Source: JAICUF01 sp038250675
GTDB lineage: Bacteria > Gemmatimonadota > Gemmatimonadetes > Gemmatimonadales > GWC2-71-9
Direction: 5' to 3'
Assembly: GCA_038250675.1 (NCBI GenBank)
Contig: JBBSCB010000008.1
Location: 1-64,000, forward strand
DNA: 64,000 bases
Of this stretch, positions 1 through 7,548 are shown piece by piece. Positions within the stretch are counted from its first letter, which is position 1. Every line of letters starts with the position of its first letter. Under the pieces are notes generated by a model. The model saw only the letters and a program-made list of their open reading frames with translations. It made no database searches and was not told where the DNA came from. The position numbers and the translations under genes are program-made.

Positions 1-1
1 G

Positions 2-205
2 CTGCTGCTCTTTGGCGCCAGCCGGCTGCCGGAGATGGGAGCAGGACTCGGCAAGGGGATCCGGGAATTCAAGCGCAGCCTGTCGGAAACATCTGACGCC
101 ATCAGCGGAGGGGCCGAGACCGGGCGGCACCAGGCGGGGCCGCAGGCGCTCGGGCCGGCCCGGCCCACCCAAGAGCGGGCGGAGCCGAAGCGGCTCTCAG
201 AGTAG
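2..205 (+). CDS. tatA: TatA/TatB-family translocase protein, C-terminal part (5' end outside window)
   Basis: The open frame enters from the left edge and ends at a TAG at 203-205, giving 67 residues. It starts LLLFGASRLPEMG, followed by GLGKGIREFKRSL. This is the end of the TatA/B transmembrane helix, the conserved FG turn and the amphipathic helix of twin-arginine translocase subunits. The family forms the membrane pore or adaptor that exports folded proteins. The remaining 38 or so residues are a polar, Pro/Ala/Glu-rich tail, which is usual in this family. TatA and TatB cannot be separated without the missing N-terminus; the short tail favours TatA. The next gene on the same strand starts 71 bases downstream and encodes an exported protein. 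Confidence 0.85.
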   Translation: MLLFGASRLPEMGAGLGKGIREFKRSLSETSDAISGGAETGRHQAGPQALGPARPTQERAEPKRLSE

Positions 206-276
206 CGCTGGTGAAACCCCCGGGCCGCGGCGACCGTCAGCCCCGTGGGTACCACTTCCGCTCGCCAGGAGCTCCC

Positions 277-1023
277 ATGCGATGGATCCTCGCCCTGACC
301 TGCGCGTCGCTTGCCGCCGCGCCGCTGCATGCACAGTCGCGCGCGCCCCGAACCGGTGACGAACTGCTCGCCCGCATGCACGATCGCTACGCGGGCAAAT
401 GGTATTCGACCCTGACGTTTACGCAGGAAACCAGGCGCGGCGGCGCGGTGCAGACCTGGTACGAGGCGGCGGCCATCCCCGGCCGGCTCCGCATCGACGT
501 GGCCCCGGTCGACAGCGGCAATGCATTCATGTTCGTGGACGATTCCGTCTTTGGATTCCGCAACGGAAAGCCCGGTCGTGGCGCACGGGACCGCAATCTG
601 CTGCTGACGCTTGGATTCGACGTCTATGGCCAGGCCGCGGCGACGACGGCGGCTCAACTGCGCGCAGAAGGCGTCGCCCTGTCCAGGGTGCACGCGGGCA
701 GCTGGAAAGGGACGCCAGTCTGGGTCGTCGGTGCGGCGGCGGGCGATACGACGTCGAACCAGTTCTGGGTGGAGCAGCAGCGCCTGCTCTTTGTCCGGCT
801 CATTCAGCAGACGCCGCGCCCCGGCAAGGCCGATGTCCAGCTGGACGCGGAGTTCAACGACTACCGGCCGCTCGCCGGCGGCTGGATCGCAATGAACGTG
901 GTGGTCCGCGCCGACGGGCAGGTGATCCAGGAAGAGCACTACAGCAATCCGCGGGCGAATGAGGCGCTCGATCCCTCGCTCTGGGATCATACCACATATC
1001 ACCAGCCGGCCTGGATCCACTAG
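277..1023 (+). CDS. Exported LolA-like outer-membrane lipoprotein-sorting protein (putative)
   Basis: This encodes 248 residues. The ATG at 277 is chosen because AGGAG lies six bases upstream and the product then opens with a clear signal peptide (MRWILALTCASLAAAPLHAQ, cleavage after HAQ). An earlier in-frame start at 211 would put 22 polar residues before the signal. The mature part has alternating hydrophobic/polar stretches such as WYSTLTFTQ, GRLRIDV, NQFWVEQ and LLFVRL. These fit the open beta-sheet of LolA/LolB-like lipid-binding proteins, but no diagnostic residue is visible. The assignment is by pattern only. It follows tatA and ends just before a strong hairpin. A periplasmic lipoprotein or lipid carrier is an inference. 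Confidence 0.5.
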   Translation: MRWILALTCASLAAAPLHAQSRAPRTGDELLARMHDRYAGKWYSTLTFTQETRRGGAVQTWYEAAAIPGRLRIDVAPVDSGNAFMFVDDSVFGFRNGKPGRGARDRNLLLTLGFDVYGQAAATTAAQLRAEGVALSRVHAGSWKGTPVWVVGAAAGDTTSNQFWVEQQRLLFVRLIQQTPRPGKADVQLDAEFNDYRPLAGGWIAMNVVVRADGQVIQEEHYSNPRANEALDPSLWDHTTYHQPAWIH

Positions 1024-1050
1024 TCGTCCACCGGGACGGCGCCGCAACAA

Positions 1051-1087
1051 GCGCGAGCCCGGTGCATTCCCTGCACCGGGCTCGCGC
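1051..1087. terminator. Bidirectional hairpin terminator
   Basis: A perfect 16-bp inverted repeat (1051-1066 with 1072-1087, five-base loop TTCCC) lies between the end of the plus-strand exported gene (1023) and the 3' end of the minus-strand tRNA-Pro (1128). There is no T-tract on either side, so it is not a classical intrinsic terminator. Its position between convergent units and its very stable stem suggest it stops or processes transcripts from both sides. Confidence 0.65.
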
Positions 1088-1127
1088 GCCGTTCCCGCCT
1101 CGTGTCATACGCGAATCATTCCATCCA

Positions 1128-1201
1128 TCGGGGCGCCGGGATTCGAACCCGGGACCTCCTGCTCCCAAAGCAGGCGCGCTACCGGACTGCGCCACACCCC
1201 G
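1128..1201 (-). tRNA. tRNA-Pro (anticodon TGG)
   Basis: The 74-nt cloverleaf reads on the minus strand from 1201 to 1128. The acceptor stem CGGGGTG pairs with CGCCCCG (one G-T). The D arm has GCGC/GCGC, and the anticodon stem CCTGC/GCAGG holds the loop TTTGGGA, so the anticodon is TGG, decoding CCA/CCG proline codons. The T arm is CCGGG-TTCGAAT-CCCGG. The discriminator is A and the 3' CCA is not encoded, since the next bases are TGG, so CCA must be added by tRNA nucleotidyltransferase. Confidence 0.96.
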
Positions 1202-1210
1202 CTGCTCCGG

Positions 1211-1753
1211 CTATTGCTGCGCGGGCTGGCCGCGTGGATGCACGCCCTCGAGCTGGACTTTCCAGCCGCCGGGAGTGCGCCGGAGATTCATCAATGTCAC
1301 CGACGTGGCCTCTCGCTCTCCGGCGCGGACGCGCTGGCGATAGACGAGGTGAGAGAGGTCGCTGCCCTCCGGTACCTCGCCGAGGATCGTGTTGGTGAAG
1401 ACCAAGCCGGAGGGAGCCTGGTCCCACGCCCCCTTGATGTACATGGCATAGAGGCGATCGACGGAGAGTTTTTCGATATCCGCATAGGTCTTGGCGGGCG
1501 CGAAGATCCTGAGCGCCTGCTGCTGCTGCTGCCCGGCCAGCATCTCCTTCAGACTGGGAAGCAGCTGCAGCCGGAATGCCGCGAGGTCCGCCGGATCGAT
1601 GTCTCGCACGAACGCCGAGGGATTGTGGGCGGCCTGCGCGGCCAGCGAGCGGAGGGCCACCGCGCGGGCCGAGCCGGGCGCGGCGCCCTGCGCCGCGAGC
1701 GGCGCGGCCCAGAGCCACACCAGGGCAAACGTCAACAGCAATCGTCGGGACAT
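1211..1753 (-). CDS. Exported protein of unknown function
   Basis: This encodes 180 residues. It opens with a standard signal peptide (MSRRLLLTFALVWLWAAPLAAQ). The mature protein has an Ala-rich helical first half with a short Gln run (GQQQQQ, about residues 74-79), then a mixed region ending in LRRTPGGWKVQLEGVHP, which resembles the last strands of small lipocalin/NTF2-like or exported 'SnoaL-type' folds. I do not recognise the family. It lies 30 bases downstream of rdgB on the same strand and ten bases upstream of the tRNA-Pro gene, so it may be cotranscribed with both. Confidence 0.6.
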   Translation of the reverse strand: MSRRLLLTFALVWLWAAPLAAQGAAPGSARAVALRSLAAQAAHNPSAFVRDIDPADLAAFRLQLLPSLKEMLAGQQQQQALRIFAPAKTYADIEKLSVDRLYAMYIKGAWDQAPSGLVFTNTILGEVPEGSDLSHLVYRQRVRAGEREATSVTLMNLRRTPGGWKVQLEGVHPRGQPAQQ

Positions 1754-1783
1754 CAGTGACCTCGTGAAGGTAAGGCGCGGGCG

Positions 1784-2401
1784 CTAGCGCCGCGCCCGCA
1801 GCTCATCAAGCAGGGCCGCCAGCGCACGCCCGCGATGACTGACGCGATCCTTGCGGTCCGGCGCTGCCTCGCCGAACGTGGCGCCGAGTTCGTCGCTCAG
1901 GAACAGCGGATCATAGCCGAATCCGCCATCGCCGCGCGCCGATTCCAGAATGGTGCCCGTGCACGTCCCCTCGAACGTCCGCGGCACCCCGTCCGGTTCC
2001 GCCGCGAGCGCCAGGACACACCGGTACCGTGCCCGGCGCTTCTCCGGCGGTGCACCCAGCAGGCGACGCAGCAGCTCGGCGTTATTGGCCGCATCCACGG
2101 CCGCCGCGTCACCGGCGGCGCCGGCCCAGCGCCGCGATCGCACTCCTGGTGCGCCGCCGAGGGCGATGACCTCTAGGCCGGAATCATCGGCGATGGTGGG
2201 GAGCCCCGAGAGCCGCGCAAAGTATTCCGCCTTGCGCCGCGCATTCACCTCGAAAGTCTCGGCCGACTCCAGCGTCGCTTCGGCCGGCGACTCCGCGATC
2301 CCCACGTCGTCGGGAAAGACCACGTCGTGCCCCGCCGCCTCGAGCAGCCGGCGCGCTTCCCGCTGTTTACCCCGGTTGCGGGTGGCCACGAGCAGCTTCA
2401 C
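1784..2401 (-). CDS. rdgB: XTP/dITP diphosphatase (non-canonical purine NTP pyrophosphatase)
   Basis: This encodes 205 residues, the usual length for the RdgB/HAM1 family. It removes ITP, dITP and XTP from the nucleotide pool by releasing pyrophosphate, so deaminated purines are not built into DNA or RNA. Visible family motifs are the N-terminal ATRNRGKQREA, the metal/substrate loop IADDSGLEV, GDGGFGYDPLF, and the C-terminal SHRGRAL. It starts at GTG (2401) and overlaps the stop of rph by four bases (GTGA), a translationally coupled arrangement. The rph-rdgB pairing is very common in bacteria and supports both assignments. Confidence 0.95.
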   Translation of the reverse strand: MKLLVATRNRGKQREARRLLEAAGHDVVFPDDVGIAESPAEATLESAETFEVNARRKAEYFARLSGLPTIADDSGLEVIALGGAPGVRSRRWAGAAGDAAAVDAANNAELLRRLLGAPPEKRRARYRCVLALAAEPDGVPRTFEGTCTGTILESARGDGGFGYDPLFLSDELGATFGEAAPDRKDRVSHRGRALAALLDELRARR

Positions 2402-3120
2402 CAGCCGAGCGCCCCCCGCTGGATTTCGAACAGCGACGCAATCCCCCGCTCACCGTAGTCGAGCAGCGTCTGCAGCTCGTCGCGAGAGAAGGTGCCGTGC
2501 TCGCCGGTCCCCTGCACTTCCACATACGCGCCGGGTGCCCGCATCACGACGTTCGCGTCGACGCCGGCGTCCCGGTCTTCCAGATACGCCAGGTCACAAC
2601 GGATTTCGCCCTCGACGACGCCGACTGACACGGCGGCCACGAGCGCGCCGAAGGGACTGGCGGCACCCGTCTTGGCGGCGAGCCAGGTGCAGGCATCGGC
2701 CAGCGCCACGCAGCCGCCGGTGATGCTGGCCGTCCGCGTGCCGCCATCCGCCTGCAGCACGTCGCAGTCCACGCGGATCGTATACTCCCCGAACGCCATG
2801 GTGCCCATCGCCGCCCGGAGCGAGCGGCCGATCAGCCGCTGAATCTCCTGCGTCCGTCCACCGGGGCCGTTGCGCTCGCGCTGCGTGCGCTCGAGCGTGG
2901 CCCGTGGCAGCATCGAGTACTCCGCCGTGACCCACCCCTCGCCGGACCCTTTCTTGAAGCCCGGCACACCGGTCTCCACGCTGGCCGTGCAGTGGACCAG
3001 CGTGCCGCCCATGCGTATGAGGCATGACCCCTCGGCATACGGATTGGCCTGACGCTCCAGCACGACGGGGCGAAGCTGGTCGGCGGCGCGACCATCGGGA
3101 CGGGACACGGGCGACTCCAT
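2398..3120 (-). CDS. rph: Ribonuclease PH
   Basis: This encodes 240 residues, the normal length. It is a phosphorolytic 3'-5' exoribonuclease that trims tRNA 3' ends and forms a hexameric ring. Recognisable segments are RPDGRAADQLRPV at the N-terminus, the basic substrate loop (GWVTAEYSMLPRAT, then RNGPGGRTQEIQRLIGRSLR) and the active-site stretch DCDVLQADGGTRTASITG. The gene begins with ATG and its stop overlaps the rdgB start. The next upstream gene on the same strand ends 30 bases away. Confidence 0.96.
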   Translation of the reverse strand: MESPVSRPDGRAADQLRPVVLERQANPYAEGSCLIRMGGTLVHCTASVETGVPGFKKGSGEGWVTAEYSMLPRATLERTQRERNGPGGRTQEIQRLIGRSLRAAMGTMAFGEYTIRVDCDVLQADGGTRTASITGGCVALADACTWLAAKTGAASPFGALVAAVSVGVVEGEIRCDLAYLEDRDAGVDANVVMRAPGAYVEVQGTGEHGTFSRDELQTLLDYGERGIASLFEIQRGALGW

Positions 3121-3150
3121 GATCCGGGGACCAGCGGCGGCGCCGGGCCG

Positions 3151-3519
3151 CTACAGCGGCTCTTCGGCGCGAGGACGGAAGACGAACGCGCGGTGCAGCA
3201 GCGGCAGGTCGAGACTGTCGCTGTACTCGGTTTCGATGATGATCAGCCGCGGTGTGCCCCCGCGGGTGATCTTGAACTTGTGCGCTTCCGGCGGCAGGGC
3301 GAGCTCCTCGGCCTTGGTGGCCAGGCGCCGACGGATGACCGGGTCCGGCAGCGTGGGCGCGAGCCGGGCCTGGGTGCGCATCTCGTCGAGGAGCTGATAC
3401 TGGCGCCAGTAGAGCTCGCCGATGTTGACGCCGTAGTACAGCGCCGCGGCGAACAGCACCAGCGAAACGACGCAGCCCATCGTACTCGAGCCCTGACGGG
3501 AACGGCGCCGTATCACCAT
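3151..3519 (-). CDS. Small single-span membrane protein, unknown function
   Basis: This encodes 122 residues. The ATG at 3519 lies inside the last codons of the LptE-like gene (7-base overlap), and the product then has a basic N-terminus (MVIRRRSRQ) followed by one transmembrane helix (about residues 14-35). An upstream in-frame start at 3636 would add an arginine-rich stretch antisense in character to the LptE gene and is rejected. The remaining 85 residues are soluble, with a basic segment about residues 45-85 and a C-terminal strand-rich stretch (RLIIIETEYSDSLDLP). Topology suggests an anchored periplasmic protein. The gene is last in a lipoprotein cluster, so an envelope role is likely but unproven. 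Confidence 0.7.
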   Translation of the reverse strand: MVIRRRSRQGSSTMGCVVSLVLFAAALYYGVNIGELYWRQYQLLDEMRTQARLAPTLPDPVIRRRLATKAEELALPPEAHKFKITRGGTPRLIIIETEYSDSLDLPLLHRAFVFRPRAEEPL

Positions 3520-4010
3520 TGCGATTGCGCCCCCTCGACGATGTTGACGACCAGGCGGTCCAGCGCCTTGCGGCGCCCGTCCGCCTCGCGACCCGGCTCG
3601 TAGTCCCCTTCGACGGTCAGGCCGGTGCGCTGCCACAGCGTCCGGTTGGTCCGCTGGTTGATGATTTCCACCGACACGGTAATCTGCACCAGCCGGCGCG
3701 TCACGGTCACCGCGCTCCCCGCCGTACCGGTATAGGCGACCGGCAGGTCGGGCTCGTAGCGCATGATCGTTCCCCGGACGAGCGCGTCCGCCTGCGCCTC
3801 ACCCGCCTGCCGGAGCCCCAGCCGGTTCTGCACCGCCTCACGCACCGCACTCGAGATATCCTGCGTGAGCGTCGGTTCCGGCGTCAGGTTGTCGAACGGC
3901 AGAACCGCCACCGTCTTGATGGCCGGCGGCAGGCCGCCGCCGGCGAACCCGTAACAGGCGGCCGCCAGAGCGAAACTAGTGCTGGCCAGGACGCCAGAGA
4001 TCAGACGCAA
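3513..4010 (-). CDS. lptE: LptE-like lipopolysaccharide-assembly lipoprotein
   Basis: This encodes 165 residues. The N-terminus is a lipoprotein signal with lipobox AAAC (Cys19). The mature start CYGFAGGGLPPAIKTVAVLPF matches the form seen in FCB-group LptE proteins (Cys, aromatic, Gly-rich, then 'LPP..KTV'). The family plugs the LptD barrel and helps place lipopolysaccharide in the outer leaflet. Later segments (ISSAVREAVQNRLGL, then VTRRLVQITVSVEIINQ and LWQRTGLTVEGDY) fit its alpha/beta sandwich. The start overlaps the upstream LolB-like gene by 35 bases, and the stop overlaps the small membrane-protein gene. No lptD is in view. The fold assignment is good; the exact role is inferred. Confidence 0.75.
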   Translation of the reverse strand: MRLISGVLASTSFALAAACYGFAGGGLPPAIKTVAVLPFDNLTPEPTLTQDISSAVREAVQNRLGLRQAGEAQADALVRGTIMRYEPDLPVAYTGTAGSAVTVTRRLVQITVSVEIINQRTNRTLWQRTGLTVEGDYEPGREADGRRKALDRLVVNIVEGAQSQW

Positions 4011-4686
4011 ACGCAGGTGGCGTGGTGCTCGCAGAGAAGGTTAGGTCCAGCCGGGCCGGCACGCTAGGCACCGTCAACCGGGCCGATACGGGGCGCCCAT
4101 CGGGCCCGAGCGTCGCATCCACCCGGCCGATAAGCCGCGATCCCTCGCGAACCTCCGCCAGCAGGTGTGAGGGCGAGCCGGTGACCCGCGCATAGGCGAT
4201 GGTGTCGGGCCCGGATGCGTAGCGCCAGGCCGTCGTCGTGGCGGTCGAGGTACCGCCCAGTCGGGCCCCCGGTCGCGGCAGCCGTGCCATGCCGAACATG
4301 GCCCACATCAGCGGATAGCTCGGGACCAGCCGGGCGATGGCATCCGGCGGGTCGGTCCACGCGGCCGAATCGCCGACGACCACCGCGGCCGCTCGCCCGG
4401 CGCCGAACGGCCCGGCGACATCGAGCCGGACCGAATCGGGCGCCGCGTAGCGCACGGTGCCACGGCCACCAGCCGCCCCCCGCTCGTCGCGGAGCTGCCA
4501 CTTGAAGCGCTGCATCAGGTGGCCGTCCGGAACGCCTTGGCGGACCCACGCGGCCACCTGCTCCGCCGAGACCGGCCCCGCCGCGGGGGCGACCAGCGGT
4601 GGCGGTGCCGTGGGGCCGCAGGCCACCAACGCCACGGCAAGATAGGCGGCGACCCCTCGGCGGTCAAGCAAAAAGCGTTGCGGCAT
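3976..4686 (-). CDS. LolB/DUF4292-like lipoprotein
   Basis: This encodes 236 residues. The lipobox VAC places the lipidated Cys at residue 23. The body has features of LolB/LolA-like lipid carriers: a central segment RGTVRYAAPDSVRLDVAGPFG, typical of 'smearing' strands in this fold, and a second half that ends in strands (GRPVSARLTVP, then ARLDLTFSA). DUF4292 proteins of this type are common in Bacteroidota and relatives, where LolB itself is missing. Its ATG shares one base with the stop of the upstream protease/barrel gene (TGATG), and its 3' end overlaps the lptE-like start, so the three genes are coupled. The family call rests on pattern and context. Confidence 0.6.
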   Translation of the reverse strand: MPQRFLLDRRGVAAYLAVALVACGPTAPPPLVAPAAGPVSAEQVAAWVRQGVPDGHLMQRFKWQLRDERGAAGGRGTVRYAAPDSVRLDVAGPFGAGRAAAVVVGDSAAWTDPPDAIARLVPSYPLMWAMFGMARLPRPGARLGGTSTATTTAWRYASGPDTIAYARVTGSPSHLLAEVREGSRLIGRVDATLGPDGRPVSARLTVPSVPARLDLTFSASTTPPAFASDLWRPGQH

Positions 4687-7541
4687 CAGTAGTTATAGCC
4701 GAAGAAGAAGGAGACGAACCCGTGCCGCTTGTCGCTCGCCGCGAGCCCGTAGGTCCCGAAATCCGGCTGACTGCTGAACCGTCGGCCGACATCAAGCCGA
4801 AGCACGGCAAGGGGAAACAGCGCCAGACGGACCCCGAATCCGTAGCTGCCGATGGTTGGCCGGCTGCTGCGATCCCGGAACCAAGCGCGTCCCGCGTCGA
4901 AAAACAACGCCCCCTGGAATTCCGGCAGCCGGAAGTCGCCGAAGGGAAAGCCGAGCGTCAGACTGCGCAGCACCGGGAACCGAAGCTCCTCGTTGAAGAG
5001 CAGCGCGTGCGAGCCCACGATGTAGCCAAAGTTGGGATAGCCGCGAATGCCCACAGTGCCGCCGATGTTGAGGCGGCTGGGGCGGTCCCCGCTGCTGAAG
5101 AAGCCGATCCCCCGGGTGGCGAAGCTGACCCGCCGCCCGATGCGCAGATACTTTCGCGCGTCCGCGCTCAGCAGAAAACTGTCGAACCGGGCGTTGCTGA
5201 AATCGCTGGAGACGCCGGCCGTCAGCGCGAGTCGCTCGCCGTCGATCGGACCGGACTCGATCCACAACGAGTTGTCGTGCACGAAGCTGACGTAGTTCGA
5301 TGCGATCCAGCCGATGCGCTGCGGCTGGTCCACCGGCAGCGTGAAGTCGGTCCGGTTGGAGTGCTCGACGACGACGGTGCCCTCGAGGCGGGAGAAGCGG
5401 GTCAGCGGATACCGCAGGACGCCGAGCGCGCCGACGGCGGTCTCGACGTACGACACGACGCGCTCGCCGTCGTAGTTCTGACCGGCCGAGCGAAAGCCTC
5501 CGACGCCCCAGTTGAGCCGGTGCCGCTGATTGAGGTAGATGCCCGCGATATTGAGGTTCTGGAGGAAGCTGCCGAACTGCTTGCCCTGATACGACGCGAC
5601 GCTGCCGAAAATGACGTTATCGCCCAGCAGGTCGCTCAGCAGAAATGCGGCGCCCTGCACCCCGCCGTAGCCGGGGATGACCACCACGTCTCCCGTGGCG
5701 ATGTCGAGGGTATAGTGCGGACGGTACGGGTATCCGGCCTGCGACCCACCGCTCTCCGGCGGCGCCGGCCACTGCCATTGTGCGAGCGTGGCGGGGAGCG
5801 GTGGCAGCGCCGGCGCCGGGAACGCATCAGCCCGGGCCGCGCTGTCGGCGGGATAGGCGTAGACGTTGATGCTCGCGCGGTCGAATCCGCTGACGAGCAC
5901 GCCGCCGTCCGGCATCGGCGCCGGGTCAAAGGCACCGGTCCAGGCCGACGTCTCGCGGCGGCCCGCGCCGGTGCTGTCGACCGAGAAGATGTTGAGGACG
6001 CCGTCGCGATCGGAGGCGAAGTAGACGCGTCCGTCGGCGCTCCAAATCGGCGACTCATCCGCCCAGTCCCCGCGCGTCAGCTGCCGCACCGCTCCCGTCG
6101 CCATGTCGCGCACGAACAGGTTGGCCGCGCCGTCCAGCCCGCCCGCCGCGCGGTCGGACGCGAAGACCACTTCGCGCCCGTCGGGGCTCGGGCTTGGATC
6201 GGTGTCCTGGAACCGGTCGTGCGTCAGCGCCTCGAGTCTGCCGTCCGGCAGCGTCACACGATAGAGATCGGAGTACCCCGCGTCCGACAGCCCGCTGAAG
6301 ACGATGCTCCGACCGTCGGGCATCCAGGACGGCGAAAGCACGGACACAAGAGAGGGAAACTGATAGCGCCCGGCGACGCGGTGCCGCCTGAGGTCCCACA
6401 CGATCAGCGCATCGCGGTCCTGAAACCGGGCCGACAGCAGGAGCAGGCCGCGCCGCGATGCATCCAGCCGGCTGTCGGATGGATGAAATGATTCGAGCTC
6501 GGCGGAGCGTCCGGACACGATCACCGCCCGCGTCTCCCGGTCGGCGAGATCGCGGCGATAGACCGTCAGGTAGCCGGTGACTGGCGACATGTACATCGCG
6601 GCGCCGGCCGGCCCCTGTCCGGCGTCCGCCGGCTCGAGTGTGTCCGGCACGTAGGCCGGCTTGATGGCCACCCCGGCCAGGCGGCGGGCCAGCACGGACA
6701 GCGGCGCGCGGAGCTGCGCCGTGGGATAGTAGGCCCGGCGCATGGCAAGCTGGAATTCGTCGTTGAGCTGCTGCAGCGTCCGGCCGTATACGGCGAGAAT
6801 GACGTGCTCGAAGTCCTCGTGCCGGGCGAGCTCGCGGTACACCACGGCCACCCGCCAGTCACCGTAGGTCCGGCCCAGCCAGCGATGAATGCGACCGCCC
6901 AGCGGATACACGATGAAGCCACTGCTGTAGGCGAGGTCCTGGAGCGACGGCAGCCGGCCGGTGAGCGTCAGATCCCGCAGGATCATCTCGTCGCGCGCGT
7001 CCTCACCGCCCGACCAGTATTCGGCGAGCCCTTCGGTCCACCACAGTGGAAGCTGCACCTGGCCGCCACGCGGCGACTGGTAGTAGGCCTCGGTCTGAAT
7101 GCTCAGCTGGAAGACGTGGGTCAGCTCGTGGCGCAGCGTATGGCGGAACTCGGCGAGACTCCCGCGGAATGGGAGCGTGACCCGGCGTTTCAGAAAGTCG
7201 GTGGCGCCGAGGAGCTGCTCCGGCGGCGTGAACGGCAGGATGTTGGTCTGTTCGAAGTCGGCATGCGACGCGTAGACGATGAGTGGGATGCGCGCCCCGA
7301 CCTCGTGCCCGAACTTGAGTGCCAGCGTGTCGTAGCTTTCCTCGGCATACGCCAGGGCGACCGACGCGAGCTCGGCTTCCGCCGGGTAGTAGTAGAGGTC
7401 GACATGCGGACCTCTGCGCACCCGCCAGTCGAAGTCGCGATACTGGATCTTGTTCTGGCCGAAGGCAAAGAACTGGGCGTGTGCCGCGCGGCACGGCACG
7501 AGACCCAGCAGCGCGGCAAGCAGGAGCGTGGTGCGCTTCAT
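4686..7541 (-). CDS. Exported zinc metalloprotease-like / TolB-type propeller / beta-barrel protein
   Basis: This encodes 951 residues. A signal peptide ends at HAQ (about residue 23). Residues about 45-290 form a peptidase-MA-like domain: HELTH at 138-142 gives two zinc ligands and the catalytic Glu, and WWTEGLAEYWSGG (Glu170, Glu174) supplies a third ligand as in gluzincins. Residues about 370-560 hold at least three PD40/TolB-type propeller repeats (SPSWMPDGRSIVFSG, SPSPDGREVVFASDR, SPIWSADGRVYFASDRDG). From about residue 600 to the end, the repeating amphipathic strands and the final aromatic residue (FFFGYNY) look like an outer-membrane barrel of BamA/Omp85 surface-antigen type. The likely location is the outer membrane with a periplasmic protease/propeller. 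Similar three-part proteins are known in this part of the tree, but no function is established to my knowledge. Confidence 0.8.
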   Translation of the reverse strand: MKRTTLLLAALLGLVPCRAAHAQFFAFGQNKIQYRDFDWRVRRGPHVDLYYYPAEAELASVALAYAEESYDTLALKFGHEVGARIPLIVYASHADFEQTNILPFTPPEQLLGATDFLKRRVTLPFRGSLAEFRHTLRHELTHVFQLSIQTEAYYQSPRGGQVQLPLWWTEGLAEYWSGGEDARDEMILRDLTLTGRLPSLQDLAYSSGFIVYPLGGRIHRWLGRTYGDWRVAVVYRELARHEDFEHVILAVYGRTLQQLNDEFQLAMRRAYYPTAQLRAPLSVLARRLAGVAIKPAYVPDTLEPADAGQGPAGAAMYMSPVTGYLTVYRRDLADRETRAVIVSGRSAELESFHPSDSRLDASRRGLLLLSARFQDRDALIVWDLRRHRVAGRYQFPSLVSVLSPSWMPDGRSIVFSGLSDAGYSDLYRVTLPDGRLEALTHDRFQDTDPSPSPDGREVVFASDRAAGGLDGAANLFVRDMATGAVRQLTRGDWADESPIWSADGRVYFASDRDGVLNIFSVDSTGAGRRETSAWTGAFDPAPMPDGGVLVSGFDRASINVYAYPADSAARADAFPAPALPPLPATLAQWQWPAPPESGGSQAGYPYRPHYTLDIATGDVVVIPGYGGVQGAAFLLSDLLGDNVIFGSVASYQGKQFGSFLQNLNIAGIYLNQRHRLNWGVGGFRSAGQNYDGERVVSYVETAVGALGVLRYPLTRFSRLEGTVVVEHSNRTDFTLPVDQPQRIGWIASNYVSFVHDNSLWIESGPIDGERLALTAGVSSDFSNARFDSFLLSADARKYLRIGRRVSFATRGIGFFSSGDRPSRLNIGGTVGIRGYPNFGYIVGSHALLFNEELRFPVLRSLTLGFPFGDFRLPEFQGALFFDAGRAWFRDRSSRPTIGSYGFGVRLALFPLAVLRLDVGRRFSSQPDFGTYGLAASDKRHGFVSFFFGYNY

Positions 7542-7548
7542 CTGGCGG

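Noticed and set aside
4599..6491. Long open frame (630 residues) on the plus strand opposite the protease/barrel gene
   Set aside because: Shadow of the minus-strand gene; its composition follows that gene's third-base GC bias.
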